This document shows positions 5,330-9,370 of a stretch of 9,370 bases of DNA, piece by piece. Origin of the DNA: Pseudorhodobacter sp. (lineage in GTDB: Bacteria > Pseudomonadota > Alphaproteobacteria > Rhodobacterales > Rhodobacteraceae); NCBI GenBank assembly GCA_024641255.1, contig JAHEDL010000085.1, forward strand, positions 1-9,370, in the 5' to 3' direction. The first letter of the stretch is position 1; each line of letters opens with the position of its first letter. Below the pieces are notes generated by a model. The model saw only the letters and a program-made list of their open reading frames with translations, made no database searches and was not told the origin of the DNA. A program made the position numbers and the translations under genes.

Positions 5330-6289
5330 ATGTCGAAGTTCAATCAACCGCTTGGTGGCAACGAGATGGCACGTTTTGGCGGGCCGGCGACGATGATGCG
5401 GCTGCCAACCCAAACCAGTGCCGAAGGGCTGGATGTGGCATTTATCGGGATTCCGATGGATATTGGCACGTCGAACCGGTCGGGCACGCGCCACGGCCCA
5501 CGCCAGATTCGCGACGAAAGTCGTATGTTGCGTCCGTTCAATATGGCGACTGGGGCAGCGCCGTTTGACCACCTGCAAGTGGCCGATATTGGCGATGTGC
5601 CGATCAATACCTTTGATCTGAAAAAGTCTGTCGACATCATCACCGACTATTACAATGGCGTGCTGACGCATGATGCAATTCCGCTGACCTTGGGGGGCGA
5701 TCATACGCTGACCTGGCCGATTTTGCGGGCCATCAAAGCCAAGCATGGGCCGGTTGCGCTGATCCATGTCGATGCGCATGCCGATATCAATGACACCATG
5801 TTTGGCGAAAAGGTTGCACACGGCTGCCCGTTCCGTCGCGCTTGGGAAGATGGCTGCCTGCAAAACGACAAGGTGTTCCAGATCGGGCTGCGCGGCACCG
5901 GCTATAGCCCGGATGACTTTGACTGGGGGCGCAAAAACGGTTGGACCGTGGTGCAGGCTGAAGAGTGCTGGCACAAATCGCTTAAGCCGCTGATGTCCGA
6001 AATTCGTGCAAAAATCGGCGATGCGCCGGTTTACCTGTCGTATGATATCGACAGCCTTGATCCGGCCTTTGCCCCCGGCACCGGCACGGTTGAGCCGGGC
6101 GGTCTGACCATCTGGCAGGGGCTAGAGATTGTAAGGGGCTGCGCCGGGCTGAACCTTGTTGGCGGCGATCTGGTCGAGGTTTCGCCGCCCTACGACCCGT
6201 CTGGCAACACTGCGTTGATCGGTGCGAACCTGCTTTACGAAATGCTTTGTGTGTTGCCGGGCGTCCCACAGGGCAAACATATCGGCTGA
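5330..6289 (+). CDS. speB: Agmatinase-family ureohydrolase, most like guanidinobutyrase (GbuA)
   Basis: A complete 319-residue arginase/agmatinase-fold enzyme that splits urea from a guanidino compound using two manganese ions. Metal ligands are all present: His125 in GGDHTL, Asp148, His150 and Asp152 in VDAHADIND, and Asp239 and Asp241 in SYDIDSLDPAFAPG. The N-terminal QPLGGNEMARFGG, the stretch NMATGAAPFD (71-80), the MFGE loop (157-160) and the overall length agree closely, from memory, with Pseudomonas aeruginosa GbuA (4-guanidinobutyrate to GABA plus urea) rather than with the shorter E. coli SpeB (agmatine to putrescine). The substrate is therefore left open, and most databases would call it agmatinase. 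AAGGA eight bases before ATG 5330 sets the start. It is divergent from tmm, 248 bases away, with a perfect inverted repeat just upstream. No urease or GABA genes are visible. Family assignment is firm; the substrate is moderate. Confidence 0.88.
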   Translation: MSKFNQPLGGNEMARFGGPATMMRLPTQTSAEGLDVAFIGIPMDIGTSNRSGTRHGPRQIRDESRMLRPFNMATGAAPFDHLQVADIGDVPINTFDLKKSVDIITDYYNGVLTHDAIPLTLGGDHTLTWPILRAIKAKHGPVALIHVDAHADINDTMFGEKVAHGCPFRRAWEDGCLQNDKVFQIGLRGTGYSPDDFDWGRKNGWTVVQAEECWHKSLKPLMSEIRAKIGDAPVYLSYDIDSLDPAFAPGTGTVEPGGLTIWQGLEIVRGCAGLNLVGGDLVEVSPPYDPSGNTALIGANLLYEMLCVLPGVPQGKHIG

Positions 6290-6466
6290 TTGGCCTTAAG
6301 GGCTGTCGTCGGTAGCGCATGCAAAAGTGCGGTGGCCTTCGCCGCTCTGGCTGATTAATATATGGTCAAATCGGGCCGAAAGCGGTGAAACCTTGTTGAT
6401 GTGTCGTCGGATGAGCGGCTTTGTTTCGGCGTCCGGTCAAGCCAAGCAAAGAGAAAGTGACGCAAG

Positions 6467-7513
6467 ATGAAAATCGGGAACCGCGAGATTTCGCCGGACC
6501 ATCCGCCGTTGGTCATTGCCGAAATTGGCATCAACCATGGCGGTAGTCTGGAGGTCGCCAAGGAAATGGTTCGCTTGGCCGCCGGGGCTGGCTGTGAAGT
6601 TATAAAGCATCAGACCCATTTCATCGAAGATGAGATGACAGACGAGGCAAAGCACATCTTTCCGCCGAATGCCGACGTATCGATTTGGCATGTGATGGAG
6701 CGCTGCGCGCTTTCGGCGGATGACGAAGTTGCGTTGAAAAACTACACCGAAAGCCTTGGGATGATTTACATCTCGACGCCGTTCAGCCGCAAAGCCGCGG
6801 ATTTCCTTGAAGAAATTGGCGTTCCGGCGTTCAAGATCGGCTCGGGTGAGGCTGATAACCTGCCGCTGATCCGGCACATTGCGCGCAAGGGCAAGCCGGT
6901 GATTCTGTCGACCGGGATGCAGACTATCGACACCATTCGGCGGTCTGTTGCGATCTTGGACGAGGCGGGCGTGGACTATGCGCTGCTGGAATGCACAAAT
7001 CTTTACCCCAGCCCGGCCGAAATTGTGTCTTTGCGCGGTGTTACGGATTTGAAAACGGCGTTCCCGAAGGCTGTCGTTGGGTTTTCAGACCATTCCATCG
7101 GGCCAGAAATGGCGCTTGCAAGCGTGGCTTTGGGCGCCTGCATCCTAGAGCGGCACTATACCGACAGCCGTTATCGCGTTGGGCCTGACATCATCAATTC
7201 GATGGATCCGGCAGAGCTGCGCTTTCTAATTGACCGTTCGAAGGAAATCTGGACGGCAGCGCGGAACCCGAAAATGCGCACCGAAGCCGAAGAGCCGGTT
7301 TATCGCTTTGCGCGTGCCAGTGTGGTTGCAGACCGCGATCTTCCGGCAGGTCATGTCATTACCGAAGCCGATATTTGGGCGCGTCGCCCCGGCTCCGGCG
7401 AAATTGCCGGATATGATTTTGACAAGGTGGTTGGCAAAACAATGGCACGCGCGGTTAGCCGCAATACGCAGTTGTCGTGGGCGGATTTTAACAAAGGCCA
7501 CCCTGCGGAATGA
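6467..7513 (+). CDS. neuB: N-acetylneuraminate synthase (NeuB-type nonulosonic acid synthase)
   Basis: A 348-residue cytoplasmic enzyme that condenses phosphoenolpyruvate with a 6-carbon N-acetylated sugar to form a nine-carbon sialic-type acid. The N-terminal TIM barrel shows EIGINHGGS (19-27), EVIKHQTHFIEDEM (44-57), STPFSR (103-108), FKIGSGE (122-128), LSTGM (147-151), CTNLYPSP (176-183), and metal-binding His209 in GFSDHS and His230 in ILERHYTD. The C-terminal antifreeze-like SAF domain (about 282-348) supplies the arginine of WARRPGSGE (304-312). The KHQTH-IEDEM and ERH features and the length follow Neisseria NeuB closely, favouring N-acetylneuraminate over pseudaminate; legionaminate synthases are a near alternative. 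The ribosome site is weak (GAGAAAG). The downstream sulfotransferase overlaps it by four bases. NeuC and NeuA, which would supply the precursor and activate the product, are not in the window. It presumably feeds capsule, O-antigen or flagellin glycosylation. Confidence 0.88.
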   Translation: MKIGNREISPDHPPLVIAEIGINHGGSLEVAKEMVRLAAGAGCEVIKHQTHFIEDEMTDEAKHIFPPNADVSIWHVMERCALSADDEVALKNYTESLGMIYISTPFSRKAADFLEEIGVPAFKIGSGEADNLPLIRHIARKGKPVILSTGMQTIDTIRRSVAILDEAGVDYALLECTNLYPSPAEIVSLRGVTDLKTAFPKAVVGFSDHSIGPEMALASVALGACILERHYTDSRYRVGPDIINSMDPAELRFLIDRSKEIWTAARNPKMRTEAEEPVYRFARASVVADRDLPAGHVITEADIWARRPGSGEIAGYDFDKVVGKTMARAVSRNTQLSWADFNKGHPAE

Positions 7514-8178
7514 TCCTATCGCAAAGCCATAAATTTCTGTTTGTACATGTGCCAAAAACTGCGGGAACGGCGTTGACTGCGGCGCTGTCGCCTTTTGGCG
7601 TGACAGGGACGCGGCATTTATGGCGCCGTTTGCTGCGCCGTTTGCCGGTAACCGAATCTCCTGATCACGCTTATTTACGCAAACATGAAACGGCAGCGGA
7701 TATTCGGCGAAAACTGTCGCCTGCCGTTTTTGATCGCTATCACCGTTTTGCGGTGGTTCGAAATCCGTTCGATCATGCGGTTTCGCATTACGAGTATCTG
7801 AAAGAATTCCGTAATGCGAGGATTGCGCGGCAGATGTCAGCAATGTCTTTTACAGAATATCTGCATCATCGGTTAAAGGGGAAAACCCTTACAACCCGAT
7901 TTTTTGTGCGCCTTCCAGATCAGGCGCATTTTATTGCCGACGCTGATGGGGCATTGCTTGTGCATCGAATTATGCGGTTTGAAAGCCTGCAAGACGATTT
8001 TAAAGCGCTGGTTCGAGATCTGGCGTTGGGAGATGTCGAACTGAAGCAGGTGAATCGTACAAAAGCAAAATCAGGGTCCAAGTCTTACAAGTCTTATTAT
8101 GACACAGAGAGTTCGGATCTGGTTCGGCAACTGTATGCGCGAGACTTCAGGATTTTGGGATATTCTGAAGAGTTGTAA
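7510..8178 (+). CDS. Sulfotransferase family protein (PAPS-dependent, Sulfotransfer_2-like)
   Basis: A 222-residue cytoplasmic protein whose ATG overlaps the neuB stop in ATGA, implying translational coupling. The 5'-phosphosulfate loop is FVHVPKTAGTAL (11-22), with Lys16 as the usual catalytic residue. The 3'-phosphate site is FAVVRNPFDHAVSHY (80-94), with Arg84 and Ser92 as the expected PAPS contacts. The conserved KHETAADIR (58-66) after the first loop is typical of the carbohydrate-type sulfotransferases found in polysaccharide loci. No membrane segment is seen, unlike the Golgi relatives. The expected reaction is transfer of sulfate from PAPS to a sugar hydroxyl; the partner suggests a nonulosonate-containing glycan, but the acceptor cannot be read from sequence. 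Codons end in A or T clearly more often than in the genes before 6290, a sign of transfer. No PAPS synthesis gene is nearby. Confidence 0.8.
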   Translation: MILSQSHKFLFVHVPKTAGTALTAALSPFGVTGTRHLWRRLLRRLPVTESPDHAYLRKHETAADIRRKLSPAVFDRYHRFAVVRNPFDHAVSHYEYLKEFRNARIARQMSAMSFTEYLHHRLKGKTLTTRFFVRLPDQAHFIADADGALLVHRIMRFESLQDDFKALVRDLALGDVELKQVNRTKAKSGSKSYKSYYDTESSDLVRQLYARDFRILGYSEEL

Positions 8179-8191
8179 GTGGGGCGATGTT

Positions 8192-8217
8192 TGCGGCCCT
8201 GCAACGCCGCATCCCTT
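8192..8217 (+). terminator. Weak hairpin after the sulfotransferase gene
   Basis: TGCGGC (8192-8197) and GCCGCA (8206-8211) form a 6-bp stem with an 8-base loop, followed by TCCCTTT. A GGGG/TCCC extension is possible only with a bulge. It may partly end the neuB-sulfotransferase transcript. Confidence 0.35.
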
Positions 8218-8230
8218 TCTAGTTATTGAT

Positions 8231-8263
8231 AAAATTAAGACAATTAACCATCTGAAAATTAAG
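8231..8263 (+). repeat. Direct repeat AAAATTAAG in the acyltransferase leader
   Basis: Two copies of AAAATTAAG (8231-8239 and 8255-8263) start 24 bases apart in an A/T-rich stretch before the acyltransferase. They could be paired protein sites, but low complexity makes chance a real possibility. No convincing -35/-10 pair was found here. Confidence 0.25.
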
Positions 8264-8319
8264 CGCAGATATCGCTGACAAAATTATTTTACACGAGCAT
8301 TGGTCCTAAGGACAAAGTG

Positions 8320-9370
8320 ATGAAAATTGAATACCGCCGCGATATCGACGGCTTGCGTGCTATCGCCGTTTTGGGTGTTGTATTCTATCATTTTGGATTT
8401 TCTTTCTTTGGCTCTGGTTATGCTGGTGTAGATATATTCTTCGTCATTTCTGGTTTTTTGATCGGCGGGATTATTCTTGACGAAAGCCGGACGGGAACCT
8501 TCACTTTCCGCACTTTTTACATGCGGCGCGCGCGACGCATCTTGCCTGCATTGTTCGTTATGATGCTGGTGACTATTCCCTTCGGGTTCATGATCATGTC
8601 GCCAAAAGAACTCCGATATTTCGGGGGCGCGGTCATGGCGTCGCTTATGTTTCTATCAAATATTTGGTTTTATTATCGTATTGACTATTTCAACCCTGGC
8701 GCCGCGCTGGACCCTCTTGTCCATACATGGAGTCTAGGGGTTGAAGAGCAGTTCTATTTTATTGCGCCGTTATTTTTGATTTTACTGAGAAAACTCCGCC
8801 GCCCTGTCGTGTTGCTGATTGTAGGCACGGCTGCACTGTTCAGCTTGGGCTTAATGTTGGCAGATAGCGATACGTACGCATCGGCGGCATTCTATCAGAT
8901 TCAATATCGGGCATGGGAATTGGCGCTTGGGGTCGTTGCCGCAATTATTTGTCGAATTCCAACCGCTTTGAGACTTCCACGGTTCACGGAGCTTCTTGCA
9001 GACCTCGGCTTGATAGCGGTCATAGCCGCTATATTTGTTGTTCCGCCGGAAGCTCGTTGGCCAGGGCCTTGGACCGTTATGCCTGTCTTCGGCACGGTAT
9101 TGGTTGTGTTATTTGGTCGCCAATCCACCGTCGCGACCAGACTGTTATCCTTACCGCCGTTGGTATGGATCGGAACCATAAGCTATTCGCTATATTTATA
9201 TCACCAACCAATTCATAGCCTTGCCATACTAACGTTGCGGCAAGAAGCTCTGCCATTAAACCTGCGGTTATTACTGCTGTGCGCGACTTTTGTTTTAGCA
9301 GCATTGAGTTGGCGCTTTATCGAACAGCCGTTCAGATCTGGTCGATTTGCCGGGAAAACAGGGAAACGCT
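8320..9370 (+). CDS. Acyltransferase 3 (OafA/YrhL-type) membrane protein, 3' partial
   Basis: The frame is open from ATG 8320 to the window edge, 350 complete codons without a stop. AAGGA seven bases upstream supports the start; a GTG directly before it is less well spaced. The N-terminus EYRRDIDGLRAIAVLGVVFYH (4-24) is the acyltransferase 3 signature with the conserved His24. It is followed by GVDIFFVISGFLIGG (36-50), the arginine cluster MRRARRILPAL (68-78), HTWSLGVEEQFYF (135-147), WIGTISYSLYLYHQPI (283-298) and WRFIEQPFR (331-339). About nine to ten hydrophobic segments place it in the inner membrane. Members move acetyl or other acyl groups across or onto surface polysaccharides. A periplasmic SGNH esterase-like domain often follows in proteins beginning this way and may lie beyond the edge. 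Third positions are A/T-richer than in the left-hand genes. With neuB and the sulfotransferase it suggests a modified surface glycan locus. Confidence 0.88.
   Translation, partial: MKIEYRRDIDGLRAIAVLGVVFYHFGFSFFGSGYAGVDIFFVISGFLIGGIILDESRTGTFTFRTFYMRRARRILPALFVMMLVTIPFGFMIMSPKELRYFGGAVMASLMFLSNIWFYYRIDYFNPGAALDPLVHTWSLGVEEQFYFIAPLFLILLRKLRRPVVLLIVGTAALFSLGLMLADSDTYASAAFYQIQYRAWELALGVVAAIICRIPTALRLPRFTELLADLGLIAVIAAIFVVPPEARWPGPWTVMPVFGTVLVVLFGRQSTVATRLLSLPPLVWIGTISYSLYLYHQPIHSLAILTLRQEALPLNLRLLLLCATFVLAALSWRFIEQPFRSGRFAGKTGKR

Noticed and set aside
6290..6466. Promoter and terminator signals between the ureohydrolase and neuB
   Set aside because: TAATAT at 6356-6361 has no good -35 (best partner TGGCCT), a 9-bp direct repeat TGTCGTCGG (6304-6312, 6402-6410) is near chance, and no T-tailed hairpin follows the ureohydrolase gene.
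1..9370. Search for tRNA, rRNA, CRISPR arrays, insertion sequences, riboswitch consensus and phage genes
   Set aside because: No cloverleaf arms, regularly spaced repeats, transposase motifs or terminal inverted repeats were recognised by eye on either strand.

Overview
The window looks like chromosomal DNA of an alphaproteobacterium of the Rhodobacterales/roseobacter type. This rests on strong G/C preference at third codon positions in the first six kilobases, and on gene content: N-methylglutamate (NMG) pathway genes, a bacterial trimethylamine monooxygenase, and GC-rich intergenic elements of a kind I associate with that order. The species cannot be named from the sequence.

Left part (1-3495, all + strand): the 3' end of an FMN-binding glutamate-synthase-like subunit (MgsC/GlxD), then a glutamine-synthetase-family enzyme best read as gamma-glutamylmethylamide synthetase (GmaS, also called type III GS/GlnT). 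A terminator-like hairpin separates the two genes. After a strong hairpin and about 430 bases of G-poor, C-rich non-coding DNA comes a free-standing class I glutamine amidotransferase. It is bracketed by two near-identical 19-bp GC-rich elements.

Middle (3685-6289): a trimethylamine monooxygenase gene (tmm) on the minus strand, with a clear intrinsic terminator on its left side. It is divergent from an agmatinase-family ureohydrolase that most resembles guanidinobutyrase. The 248-bp space between them carries a candidate tmm promoter overlapping a palindrome, and a perfect 8-bp inverted repeat in front of the ureohydrolase. Together the left and middle parts form a nitrogen-scavenging neighbourhood. 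Tmm turns trimethylamine into its N-oxide, GmaS and MgsC turn methylamine into N-methylglutamate, and the ureohydrolase releases urea from a guanidino compound. The N-oxide demethylase and dimethylamine oxidase that would join the two halves are not in the window.

Right part (6467-9370, + strand): a surface-glycan module. It has a NeuB-type sialic (nonulosonic) acid synthase, a sulfotransferase overlapping it by four bases, and an OafA-type acyltransferase running off the end. The sulfotransferase and acyltransferase use visibly more A/T-ending codons than the genes on the left, which suggests a laterally exchanged polysaccharide locus. No tRNA, rRNA, CRISPR array, transposase or origin was seen. 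I found no clearly new multi-gene system. The best leads are the regulatory structures, the possible functional link of the amidotransferase and ureohydrolase to methylated-amine metabolism, and the sulfated/acylated nonulosonate locus.
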